64,000 bases of DNA from assembly GCF_002221505.1 (NCBI RefSeq), contig NZ_CP011037.1, positions 310,001-374,000 on the forward strand, in the 5' to 3' direction. Shown in pieces: positions 1 to 7,927 of this stretch; position 1 is the stretch's first letter; each line of letters opens with the position of its first letter. The notes under the pieces are model-generated. The model did not search any database, had not been told where the DNA came from, and saw nothing but the letters and a program-made list of their open reading frames with translations. Origin of the DNA: Pseudoalteromonas nigrifaciens (GTDB lineage Bacteria > Pseudomonadota > Gammaproteobacteria > Enterobacterales > Alteromonadaceae). The position numbers and the translations under genes were made by a program.

Positions 1-1661
1 GGTAAATAATAAAACCCGCCACTCAACTTTATCAGGGTTATCAGTGATATAAATTAACCAGATCGTTTTTTTTACTTGAACGATCTTTCCCATGTGTCAT
101 GCTATTAAAATGCCAGACACTATTCTCATCACCGAACTACAAAATCAGCTTGCACTTATGCAGGCTAAGCTTGATGGCTTAGAAAAAGATAAAATTTCAC
201 TGCAAGAAGATAAGGTTGAAATGCAATCGCGGATTGACCACTTGCTTGCTGAGCTTAAGTTAAGTAAATCCCAAAAATACGGTAAAAAAAGTGAAAAAGC
301 CCCACGGGGCACCTTCAATGAAGCGGAGCAGCATAAAACGACTGAGCCGCCTAAACACCATAAGAAAGGTAAACAAATACTGGCTGAGCACTTTGAACGA
401 GAAGAAGTTGAGCACACCTTAACCGAGTTAACGTGTCAGTGTTGCGGTGAACAACTACATCAATGTGGTAGTGAAGACAGCGAGCAAGTGAAGATTATTC
501 CGGCGAAAGTCAGTGTCATTAAGCACAAACAATTTAAATATGCTTGCAGACATTGCGAGCATGAACAATTGGCCAGTAAAATAATCACCGCGCCTAAACC
601 CAAGCAGCCTATTCCTGGCAGCATTGCGAGTCCAGAAGCGTTATCGGCGGTTGTTACGGGCAAATACTGCGATGCCTTACCGCTTTATCGTTTCGTTGAC
701 ATACTGGGCCGTGGCGGCCTTGAACTATCGCGCGGAACATTAGCTAATTGGTGTATTAAAGCGGGCCTGCTAATCAGCCCCTTAGTGGCAGCCATGCAAC
801 GTCACTTGCTTAGTGAGCATAGTTTATGTGCCGATGAAACCCGTACACAAGTGTTAGATGAAGGTGACAACCCTAGCAGCAATTCCTACATGTGGGTTTA
901 TCGCAGCAATGAGGTCAGCCGTGAGCCTGTCGTGATTTACGATTACCAAGCAGGTCGAAGTCGCGCTTGCGCAAAAGAATTTCTTGCCGGTTATCAAGGC
1001 TATTTACAGTGCGACGGTTACCGTGTTTATGACGGTATTGAAGGCATTACCCCTGTTGGTTGCTGGGCACACGCTAGACGCAAATATAACGATGCCTTAA
1101 AAGCAGAGTCGAAAAACAAAGGTCGAGCGCATAAAGCCATCAGCTTTATCAGCCAATTATATAAACTGGAAACCCACGCTAAAAACAAACAGTTATCTCC
1201 TCAAGCGCGGTATCAGTTACGACAAGAAAAAGCCTTACCCATATTAATGCACTTTAAAGCGTGGCTTGATGAAGCCGAAGGTAAAGTAACGGCGGGGAGT
1301 TATATTGGCAAAGCGATAAAATACACGCTTAATCAATGGCCGAAATTAATGCGGTATAGTGAAGATGGCGAACTAGGGATTGATAATAATATTACTGAGC
1401 GAGATATTCGGCCGTTTACCACTGGTAGAAAAAACTGGCTATTCTCAAAATCGGTTAATGGTGCTCAGGCCAGCGCGATACTTTATAGTATTGTGATGAC
1501 CTGCCGTGCCAATGACATCAATCCTTATTACTACTTTGTGCATTTATTTAAAACGTTGCCGAATCGAGATGAGGGTGATGATGATTTTACCGACCTAATG
1601 CCGTGGAATGTGCAGCTAGACTTCGATTATAGCTAAGCGCACTGCTTAAATGCGCGCTTAC
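1..1661 (+). mobile_element. IS66-family insertion sequence, left end outside window
   Basis: The element carries a transposase of the IS66 TnpC type and ends on the right at about 1661. Read inward, the right terminus begins GTAAGCGCGCATTT, which matches the usual GTAAGCG start of IS66-family ends. The last bases also form a short hairpin (TAAGCGC at 1634-1640 with GCGCTTA at 1654-1660). The left end is not visible, so target duplication cannot be tested. A hairpin (AGATCGTT at 60-67 with AACGATCT at 79-86) lies just before the transposase gene. No tnpA or tnpB accessory gene is visible in the short upstream stretch. Confidence 0.8.
92..1636 (+). CDS. IS66-family transposase (TnpC)
   Basis: This is a DDE transposase for the surrounding IS66-family element. 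The N-terminus is a coiled coil (about residues 10-60), followed by a basic linker and a cysteine-rich zinc-binding region with CQCC and CRHC pairs at about 115-155. The catalytic acidic residues are visible in CADETRTQV (Asp), LQCDGYRVYDG (Asp) and DNNITERDIRPF (Glu). Length 514 is normal for TnpC. The first ATG is at 92, and a second in-frame ATG at 110 (MPDTIL) is an equally plausible start because neither has a clear ribosome binding site. The gene appears intact. Confidence 0.93.
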   Translation: MCHAIKMPDTILITELQNQLALMQAKLDGLEKDKISLQEDKVEMQSRIDHLLAELKLSKSQKYGKKSEKAPRGTFNEAEQHKTTEPPKHHKKGKQILAEHFEREEVEHTLTELTCQCCGEQLHQCGSEDSEQVKIIPAKVSVIKHKQFKYACRHCEHEQLASKIITAPKPKQPIPGSIASPEALSAVVTGKYCDALPLYRFVDILGRGGLELSRGTLANWCIKAGLLISPLVAAMQRHLLSEHSLCADETRTQVLDEGDNPSSNSYMWVYRSNEVSREPVVIYDYQAGRSRACAKEFLAGYQGYLQCDGYRVYDGIEGITPVGCWAHARRKYNDALKAESKNKGRAHKAISFISQLYKLETHAKNKQLSPQARYQLRQEKALPILMHFKAWLDEAEGKVTAGSYIGKAIKYTLNQWPKLMRYSEDGELGIDNNITERDIRPFTTGRKNWLFSKSVNGAQASAILYSIVMTCRANDINPYYYFVHLFKTLPNRDEGDDDFTDLMPWNVQLDFDYS

Positions 1662-1710
1662 TCATATTCTATCTTGACAACCCTTTCATATACAGTAGTC
1701 TATACAGTGT

Positions 1711-2952
1711 ATGAAAAAGACGCTTAGATACAATTACAGACTGAATCCTACACCAGAACAAGAAGCTAAACTCATAGAGTTTGGCGCGACTGCGCGTGGT
1801 ATTTGGAACTTATTACTGTCTGAAAATATGCGTCGATATGAGTTCGATAAAACATTCTTGTTCTACAATGATATGGCCTCGCTTCTTAAGGAAATAAAGC
1901 CTTTTGAAGAGTTTACGTGGATTAAGTCTTTTGACTCGGCAGCAGCTCAGCAAGTTGCTCGCGACTTAGAAACAGCGTTAAAGAACGCAATCTCGAAAGG
2001 CCGTTTGCAGCGCTTTCCAAAGCATAAAATCTCATACAAAAAGAAAAAACTTCATAACGATTCATTTCGAGCGGTAAACAATTCTAATTGCATCCGTATT
2101 GAAGATGGCACTATCAGTATTCCAAAAGTTGGTAAAGTGCCTATCATTTTACATCGCGAACTGGCTAGCAAAATCAAAACGGTAACTGTTCAGTTTCGCC
2201 ACGGTAAATGGGAATGCAGTATTACTCAAGAAGTGGAGTGCAAAACAGCGCTTCGCGTTTTAAAAACAATCACAGGTTTTGACATTAACTCAAAGCAAAC
2301 GGTAGTTGGCTCGAACGGCTACGTGGCCGACAATCCAAAGTTTTTAACGCAATCAAAAGCCAAATTAAATCAATTGCAACGTCAGCTTGCCCGCCGAAAT
2401 AAAGGCTCAAATCGCTGGCACAAAACAAGACAACGCATCAATAAATTACACGGTAAGATCTCAAGGCAAAGGCTCGACTTTGCACACCAAATCTCACGAC
2501 AGATAACCAATGAAAATGACATTTTAGTGTTTGAAGATTTAAACGTAAAAGCGATGCAAAAATTCAATGGCAGTATGGTAGCTGACAATGTGATGGCTCT
2601 GATAACTCAGCTTTCAAAATACAAGGCTGAGCTTGCAGGCAAGCTCTATCATGAAATTGGTCGATTTGAAAAATCGACTGGGATTTGTTCTGAATGCGGC
2701 CAGCACCATGTTTTAACATTGAACGATAGACATTTCATTTGTGTGGCTTGCGGAGTGCATCAAAATCGGGACCTTTCAGCGGCTAAAAGCATAGCGAACA
2801 CAGGTGAGTTAGACTTAATAGCGGCTGGAATCGTCGCAAGGGTTAATCCCACTTCTCAGCGGAAAGCAGCTAATAAAATGAAAGTCTTCGAGCTATCGAA
2901 GTTTGCTGTTGGATCTGAGAAAAAAAGAAGCAGCCTAGCATTCATAAGCTAG
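1711..2952 (+). CDS. tnpB: TnpB RNA-guided endonuclease (IS200/IS605 OrfB)
   Basis: TnpB proteins are RNA-guided DNA nucleases, ancestors of Cas12, that help the element persist at its site. The RuvC triad is complete here: Asp in GFDINSKQ, Glu in VFEDLNVKAM and Asp in NRDLSAAKSI. The zinc ribbon between the second and third blocks has CSEC and CVAC pairs. The N-terminus (LRYNYRLNPTPEQ) is the usual helix-turn-helix/wedge start. At 413 residues it is full length, so it is probably active. The start codon lies within the left-end hairpin. A TTGACA at 1674-1679 could be a -35 box, but the matching -10 is unclear. Confidence 0.92.
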   Translation: MKKTLRYNYRLNPTPEQEAKLIEFGATARGIWNLLLSENMRRYEFDKTFLFYNDMASLLKEIKPFEEFTWIKSFDSAAAQQVARDLETALKNAISKGRLQRFPKHKISYKKKKLHNDSFRAVNNSNCIRIEDGTISIPKVGKVPIILHRELASKIKTVTVQFRHGKWECSITQEVECKTALRVLKTITGFDINSKQTVVGSNGYVADNPKFLTQSKAKLNQLQRQLARRNKGSNRWHKTRQRINKLHGKISRQRLDFAHQISRQITNENDILVFEDLNVKAMQKFNGSMVADNVMALITQLSKYKAELAGKLYHEIGRFEKSTGICSECGQHHVLTLNDRHFICVACGVHQNRDLSAAKSIANTGELDLIAAGIVARVNPTSQRKAANKMKVFELSKFAVGSEKKRSSLAFIS

Positions 2953-2962
2953 ACTGTAGAAG

Positions 2963-3003
2963 CCCATTGATCGACACGTAGTGGCGTCGGTGGGTAGTTC
3001 ACT
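2963..3003 (+). ncRNA. TnpB element right-end hairpin, likely 3' part of guide RNA
   Basis: A 41-bp block folds into a stem with several G-U pairs: CCCATTGAT pairs with the GTCGGTGGG side and CAC pairs with GTG next to the loop. It ends with TAGTTCACT. The near-identical copy at 21915-21955 differs at three positions, and the hairpin is kept. By analogy with characterised TnpB systems, the RNA would read through this block and use the bases from 3004 onward as guide, i.e. the start of the following membrane-protein gene. The guide role is inference. Confidence 0.55.
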
Positions 3004-3006
3004 GTA

Positions 3007-3339
3007 ATGATAATGTGGACGCTGGATAAATTTGTGAATCCGGCACATAGCGCCGGTATTTTTGAAAAGTTTTATGGCATTAGTGGGTCAACAGATATAG
3101 TGGCGTATGTGTTAGGTGCGCTGCAATTAGTTTTAGTCTTAGCATTTTTGGCGGGTATTAAAAAGCGACTTACTTACGGAATCATTTTTGTAATGCATGG
3201 CTTGTCTACACTTTCATCGTACAACCAGTACATAGATGGCTTTAACAACTTATTATTCTTTACTGCATGGCCAATGTGGGCTGCGTGTTTTGCGTTGTAT
3301 TTACTGCGCGACCAAGACGTAAAATTTACTATAAAGTAA
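3007..3339 (+). pseudogene. Small DoxX-like membrane protein, probably 5'-truncated
   Basis: The readable frame gives 110 residues with about three hydrophobic segments (around residues 32-50, 56-72 and 80-98) and a conserved-looking start MIMWTLDKFVNPAHSAG. Proteins with this WTLDKFVNP motif normally have an extra N-terminal membrane segment, as I recall, and resemble small DoxX-like membrane proteins. Here the ATG lies only four bases after the right end of the TnpB element and has no ribosome binding site. The simplest reading is that the TnpB element (and IS66 beyond it) cut off the first 15-30 codons. The 5' part should lie left of the window. Function unknown. Confidence 0.55.
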
Positions 3340-3350
3340 TACATAAAAAA

Positions 3351-3380
3351 TTGGTTATAAGCCGCTTGGCTTATAACCAA
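3351..3380. terminator. Strong stem-loop after the truncated membrane-protein gene
   Basis: TTGGTTATAAGC pairs with GCTTATAACCAA around a short loop, with A-rich sequence on the left and AATAGT on the right. It lies between convergent genes and could end transcription in both directions. Confidence 0.6.
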
Positions 3381-3443
3381 ATAGTACACAAGGGAGTGTA
3401 TCAAAGTTAAAGTTATAGCGTATAAAGTAGTTACTGCATGCAG

Positions 3444-3869
3444 TTAGTGCATTGCATCGTTGTAGTGCTCAGCTAAGCTTTCTTTTTGCCCTTCGGTTAG
3501 TGCTTTGCCGGCTAGTTGAAATACTTCGTGCTCTTCTTCATCTAAGTGATGATGCACTAAATGATGGAGTTTTTTAGCAGCAACCAACCACGCTGGTGAA
3601 CTCCTATCGGTTTCTTCAAGTTGTTCAATTAATTCATCAATATCATGATGTTCTGCCACACTATGGCGGGCTTTTTCATGGGTTAGATCTTCAAACATCA
3701 GTGGGTTATAAAAATAACGCTCTTCAAACTTTGCATGTTGTTTTAGCTGTGTTTTTAGTTCAAGCATTAACTTTTGACGCTCATCTGTATCACCATGAGT
3801 TTGAATAAGCGCATCTACTAACTTACGCTGTATGTCATGATCGGCGCTTAGTGCTTCAAAAATATTCAT
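3444..3869 (-). CDS. Hemerythrin-like (HHE domain) protein
   Basis: HHE proteins are four-helix bundles that bind a di-iron centre and serve in oxygen, NO or iron stress responses. The helices carry the expected ligands: the ADHD near the start, KQHAKFEERYFYN in the second helix, HSVAEHHDIDELI in the third and LVHHHLDEEEHEVF in the fourth. The chosen start is the ATG at 3869 (MNIFEAL), seven codons inside the longest frame, because AGGAAA sits just in front of it. The length of about 141 residues is normal. It stands alone, downstream of nothing obvious. Confidence 0.85.
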   Translation of the reverse strand: MNIFEALSADHDIQRKLVDALIQTHGDTDERQKLMLELKTQLKQHAKFEERYFYNPLMFEDLTHEKARHSVAEHHDIDELIEQLEETDRSSPAWLVAAKKLHHLVHHHLDEEEHEVFQLAGKALTEGQKESLAEHYNDAMH

Positions 3870-4020
3870 TTTATTTCCTACTTTACTCATTGTTTAAATA
3901 ATATGAAGCAAATATAAGGCCATTTTTAATACACTGTAATACAAGGGGTTTTGTTTTTATTACAAAGAGATTATTTGAGAGGTGTGTAAAAATTACTATG
4001 CACTGTATAAAGCTAACAAC

Positions 4021-4050
4021 AAAAAGGGCTAATATTGCTACTAGCCCTGT
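4021..4050 (-). terminator. Rho-independent terminator of the S9 peptidase gene
   Basis: On the minus strand AGGGCTA pairs with TAGCCCT and is followed by TTTTTG. It lies about 40 bases beyond the stop codon of the peptidase gene. Confidence 0.75.
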
Positions 4051-4089
4051 AATAAAATAACTTACTTATTCATAACCGTATTTAGCTAG

Positions 4090-6138
4090 CTATTTATTTG
4101 CGTCTTTTATTGCTTTAAGTTTAGCTGCGTGGTCAATTTCAAACGCGGGCATGTCTTTATTGCCATCGATCAGGTAGTTATCCATCCAACGCATTAAACG
4201 TAAGCTGTAGTCGTACTGAGCTGCTACTTTACGGTTACCGTGGCCTTCGCCAGGGTAGTAAACTAAACGCACGTCTTTACCTTGCACTTTCATGTAACGG
4301 TATAGCTCCATTGATTGCGCTGGGTGTACACGAGGATCGTCTTTACCGTGCATAATTAATAATGGTGTTTTAGATTGTCCAGCCCAATAAATAGGGCTGC
4401 GCTCTAAGTACCATTGCCATTTATCCCAAGGGTATGAACGAGCATGTACTAGGTTCATTTCGTTAGATATATCGGTAGTACCAAACTTAGATAATTGATT
4501 AGATACGCCAACAAACATTACGCTGGCAGCAAAGTGCTCAGTTAATTTTGTTGCGCCCCACGCAGAAGCATAACCGCCGTATGAGCCACCAGTAATACCA
4601 ACACGTTTAGTGTCTACTAAACCCATATCAACAAGGTGGTTTTTAAAATCTACTAAGTCATCAAACTCTTTGCCTGCGTAGTCATTTTGGCCAAGCTTAG
4701 AGTAATCAACCCCTTTACCCGTTGAGCCACGATAATTTGGATAAAATACAGCGTAACCACGAGCTGCTCCCATTTGACCAGGACGTGAGTAGTTAGTTAA
4801 CCAACCGTCTTTGTCATGGCTTTCAGGGCCGCCATGTACCGACATGATTAATGGGTAACGTGTCCCTTTTTTATAATCAAGCGGATACACAAGTACACCA
4901 TCAATTTCTACGCCGTCACGGGCTTTTAAATTAATTGTTTGTTGCTTGGCAAAGCGCTTGTCGTTTAGCCACGTGTTTGAATCGGTTAAACGCTCTGCTT
5001 TTTTGCTACGAACAATAAACACTTCGTTAGGATGTTTTGCGGTATTGGCGCGCAGCGCTAAGGTTTTATCTGAAGCAGAGATACTTAGGCTTGAGGCAAT
5101 AAATTGACCTTCTTTAACTATTTTTTTGTATTTATTGCTGCCGGTTTTAATGCTGCCGACAAAGCTTTGGGTGCCTACATTGGCAATAAAGTTTAAGGTA
5201 TTGCGTTTATTCTGCCATTCAATATCGGCTACGTGGCCGCTAAAGTTGGGTAACCACTCATCTACTTTACCGCTTTTTGTATCGGCTAAAAATAAGCGAC
5301 CAGTAGCAGGATCGTGTTTATCTTGTGCGCCTAAAATTGCGATATAACGACCATCATGAGAAAGCTCTGCTGTACCAAGTTTACCCTCTGTGGCAAACGA
5401 CATAGTTACTTGATTACTTGCTATATCAAACAAGTGCCATTGTGATTTTGTGTACTTATCATCAATTAACGCAGTAGGCTGAGTTTTAACCAGTAGCTTT
5501 TTGCCATCGGCAGCCCAGTTAACATCACTAACATAGTTAGCTACATTGAGCGCGGCAGGTGAAAGTGGCTTATCGGTTTGTTTTAAATCAGCAATAAACA
5601 GCTGTTTGTTTTTTAAACCTTGTTCGTATACCTCTGCCATAAAGCCTAATTTTTTAAGCTCTTTATCAGATTTATCAGCTGCTGGCATTGCCAAAATAGC
5701 GAGGTGTTTATTGTCAGGGCTTAGTGCGTAGCTTGAAATAGAGGTATCTTTTAATGACAGTACTTTATGTGCTTGGCCGCCATCAACCGGAATTTGATAA
5801 AGCGCGGTAAATTTGTCATCTTTTAATTTTGCTAAAAAGTAGATGGTTTTACTGTTGTTAGACCATTGAATGCTGCTAATACTAACCGAACCGGTAATAA
5901 AAGGGCGCTCTACACCTTTGTCGTTAACCACATACAGCTCACGGTAGTTAGTGCCATTTTCATCAACATACAGCTCACGCGGCACCGAACGAGTAAAAGC
6001 GACGTTATCGCCATCTGGACTAATACTGGTTTGAATAACTGATTGAATTTTTGGGATATCTTCAACCGTTAATACTGTTGAAGCACTTACCAATGAGCTA
6101 GATAATCCCATTGCAAGCACTAAGCTAAGTTTTAACAT
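4090..6138 (-). CDS. Secreted S9-family prolyl oligopeptidase-like peptidase
   Basis: This enzyme should cleave short peptides, as dipeptidyl aminopeptidases and acylaminoacyl peptidases do. An N-terminal signal peptide (MLKLSLVLAMGLSSSLVSAS) predicts export. The middle is a beta-propeller with TolB-like blades (about residues 25-400). The C-terminal alpha/beta hydrolase domain has the catalytic Ser in GGSYGGYAS, Asp in KDDPRVHP and His in GEGHGNRK. The start at 6138 is preferred over an upstream ATG at 6180 because AAAGGAAAG precedes it and the signal peptide then begins correctly. No operon partner is seen; a terminator follows. Confidence 0.93.
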   Translation of the reverse strand: MLKLSLVLAMGLSSSLVSASTVLTVEDIPKIQSVIQTSISPDGDNVAFTRSVPRELYVDENGTNYRELYVVNDKGVERPFITGSVSISSIQWSNNSKTIYFLAKLKDDKFTALYQIPVDGGQAHKVLSLKDTSISSYALSPDNKHLAILAMPAADKSDKELKKLGFMAEVYEQGLKNKQLFIADLKQTDKPLSPAALNVANYVSDVNWAADGKKLLVKTQPTALIDDKYTKSQWHLFDIASNQVTMSFATEGKLGTAELSHDGRYIAILGAQDKHDPATGRLFLADTKSGKVDEWLPNFSGHVADIEWQNKRNTLNFIANVGTQSFVGSIKTGSNKYKKIVKEGQFIASSLSISASDKTLALRANTAKHPNEVFIVRSKKAERLTDSNTWLNDKRFAKQQTINLKARDGVEIDGVLVYPLDYKKGTRYPLIMSVHGGPESHDKDGWLTNYSRPGQMGAARGYAVFYPNYRGSTGKGVDYSKLGQNDYAGKEFDDLVDFKNHLVDMGLVDTKRVGITGGSYGGYASAWGATKLTEHFAASVMFVGVSNQLSKFGTTDISNEMNLVHARSYPWDKWQWYLERSPIYWAGQSKTPLLIMHGKDDPRVHPAQSMELYRYMKVQGKDVRLVYYPGEGHGNRKVAAQYDYSLRLMRWMDNYLIDGNKDMPAFEIDHAAKLKAIKDANK

Positions 6139-6258
6139 TAAACTTTCCTTTATATACACGTTAACTTGGCAGTATATCAAGGCTGATGTAATAGGCTAAA
6201 AAATGCGATTAACACACTGTTTATAAAGGTTAATGGATAAAGCGGTGATAAAAGTAAT

Positions 6259-6288
6259 GACGCCAACTTTTATCACAAATGTTGGCGT
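6259..6288. terminator. Stem-loop after the ThrE-like exporter gene
   Basis: ACGCCAAC pairs with GTTGGCGT across a 13-base loop. It lies about 35 bases beyond the stop codon of the minus-strand exporter gene. The T-run is weak, so its efficiency is uncertain. Confidence 0.45.
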
Positions 6289-6322
6289 ATATTTTAATTA
6301 ATGGATAGGTGAGAAAAGCGCG

Positions 6323-7549
6323 TTACAAACTCTTTTTAGGTGGTAGTGCTACGTTGGCAAAAATTAACCCAGCTACTAGCGACATAAAAATTAAAAACGT
6401 TTGCTGGCCTATATGTTCTGCATAAACAAAGTCTTGACCTTCAATAAGCGAATTTAAGCCAATATAGGTTTTGCTACCCGGTACTAATACAATTAAGCCT
6501 TGCATAGCAACAATAGAAGCGGGGGCGTTGGCCACGCGATTAAATAAGTTGCTAAATATGCCAACGGCTAATGCGCCAACAAAGGTCCCTAAGGTGTAAT
6601 CGAGATACATAGCCGAGCCAATACTGGTGCCATAAGCAATAAAGCCAGATGCGATAGACCACACGGCATGTTTAAGCTTGGTTCTAAATATGACTATTAG
6701 GCTGCTACACAGCAAAAATATAGCAAGCCAAGGCGTCCACGCTGGCAGTGGCGCAGGTTGCACAAAGTCGGCCTGTCCAAATAATGCAAAACCAATACCT
6801 ATGCCAATAAAACCACCAAAGTAGAGTTTAAACAGCAACATGAATGAGTCCATCACCCGTGCTGTACCCGACACTAAGTGCCTTGCTGCAAGTTCTGCTA
6901 ATCCTAGGGCTAATGCTAAACCCGGAATAAATACAATGATGGACGACAGTACCACTAAACGTATATTGATCTCTGGGGCAAAATAAACACTAATAGCACA
7001 GGCAACGATTGACGATACAATTGCTACCAAAGGCTCAAGCATGTGGGCGACACGTTTTGAGCGCCCCGACCAAAGCACAAACAAGTATACAAGAGATGAG
7101 AGTAACGCAGACCAAGCTACATCAAACCAGCTGGTGCCCATTAACATAGCAAACGCACCACCAGATGTGGCAAACGCAATGCCTGTAGTGAGTTTATTGT
7201 AAGAGTTAGGAGCAACAAAAATAATGTCTAGCTGTTCGTCCACTTCGTGCAAGGTTAACTTGCCATCAAGCATTTGATTAACTAAGTCGTCGGTGTCGGC
7301 AAGTGAGCCTAGGTCGTGATCGCCAGGATCTACCCGTGCAACATGGGTATACTCGTCTTCGTGGCCGTCGGTCCAAATAACAAAGGTAACAGAGGTAGGC
7401 GACATAACAAACGACGATTTAAGGTCTAAGTAGGTCGCAACTTCCATTAAATGCGCTTCTAAGCGGTATGCGGGCGTACCATATTTGTGCAGCATTTTAC
7501 CTAATTTAACGATAAATTTGCGTTTTTCTGTAAAGGTTGCGTTTTTCAA
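6323..7549 (-). CDS. Threonine/serine exporter family (ThrE-like) membrane protein
   Basis: ThrE-type proteins export threonine and serine across the inner membrane. The 408-residue chain has a soluble N-terminal half (about 1-125, KFIVKLGKMLHKYGTPAYRL, the family's hallmark start) and then about ten hydrophobic segments. This is the single-chain form with both DUF1212-like and ThrE_2-like parts. The start is a TTG at 7549 with no obvious ribosome binding site; an internal ATG at codon 18 would cut the conserved motif, so TTG is preferred. It is monocistronic, with a structured intergenic element upstream. Confidence 0.85.
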   Translation of the reverse strand: MKNATFTEKRKFIVKLGKMLHKYGTPAYRLEAHLMEVATYLDLKSSFVMSPTSVTFVIWTDGHEDEYTHVARVDPGDHDLGSLADTDDLVNQMLDGKLTLHEVDEQLDIIFVAPNSYNKLTTGIAFATSGGAFAMLMGTSWFDVAWSALLSSLVYLFVLWSGRSKRVAHMLEPLVAIVSSIVACAISVYFAPEINIRLVVLSSIIVFIPGLALALGLAELAARHLVSGTARVMDSFMLLFKLYFGGFIGIGIGFALFGQADFVQPAPLPAWTPWLAIFLLCSSLIVIFRTKLKHAVWSIASGFIAYGTSIGSAMYLDYTLGTFVGALAVGIFSNLFNRVANAPASIVAMQGLIVLVPGSKTYIGLNSLIEGQDFVYAEHIGQQTFLIFMSLVAGLIFANVALPPKKSL

Positions 7550-7635
7550 ATGCTTTTAAGCCAACGGTTAAATAACTAAGCTAAAAATATAGACAAAAAA
7601 TACTAATCTGCCATAAAAAGTGCTAATTCAGAGTT

Positions 7636-7912
7636 CATCCAGTGGCTTTTGATTCAAGTGGGCAACATGTAGGAAGGGTGGTTCCCTTTCAAAAGTTGCC
7701 AACGAAGAAGAAATGTCACTGGTGAGCTCCCTTGGGCGAGTTTTAAATGAGCTTATACTGCGTTCCTCGAACTCAAAATAGAACCACTATTTTATCATTC
7801 AAGCGCCTTGTCTAGGCTCATTTTAATTCTCGCTGAATTGTACCGTTTAAGGTAGATTGGTATTAAAAATTTGCCCACGTTTAATGGGCGCGATTTTAAA
7901 CACTAATTGGTG
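7636..7912. repeat. Highly folded intergenic element (repeat or structured RNA)
   Basis: This 280-base non-coding stretch has at least three nested or serial stems. CCAGTG (7639-7644) pairs with CACTGG (7717-7722), enclosing GGGCAAC (7660-7666) with GTTGCC (7695-7700). GCGAGTTTTAAATGAGC (7736-7752) pairs with the GCTCATTTTAATTCTCGC block at 7816-7833, enclosing AATAG/CTATT. GCCCA/TGGGC follows at 7873-7889. No open frame fits. It looks like an interspersed palindromic repeat or a structured RNA; copy number cannot be judged from this window, where it occurs once. Confidence 0.55.
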
Positions 7913-7927
7913 TGTGTCTAGTCATTT

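Larger units (their letters stand above)
1684..3003 (+). mobile_element. Solo TnpB element (IS200/IS605 superfamily, no TnpA)
   Basis: The element has a single tnpB gene and no Y1 tyrosine transposase. Its left end contains an imperfect hairpin (TTTCATATACAG at 1684-1695 with CAGTGTATGAAA at 1705-1716) that overlaps the start codon. Its right end contains a 41-bp block at 2963-3003 with a stem starting CCCATTGATCGACAC and closing with GGTGGG. The same block recurs at 21915-21955 (38 of 41 bases identical), which defines the right boundary after TAGTTCACT. The exact left boundary is uncertain. In this superfamily the right end is also the 3' part of the TnpB guide RNA; that part is family knowledge, not seen here. 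Confidence 0.75.
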
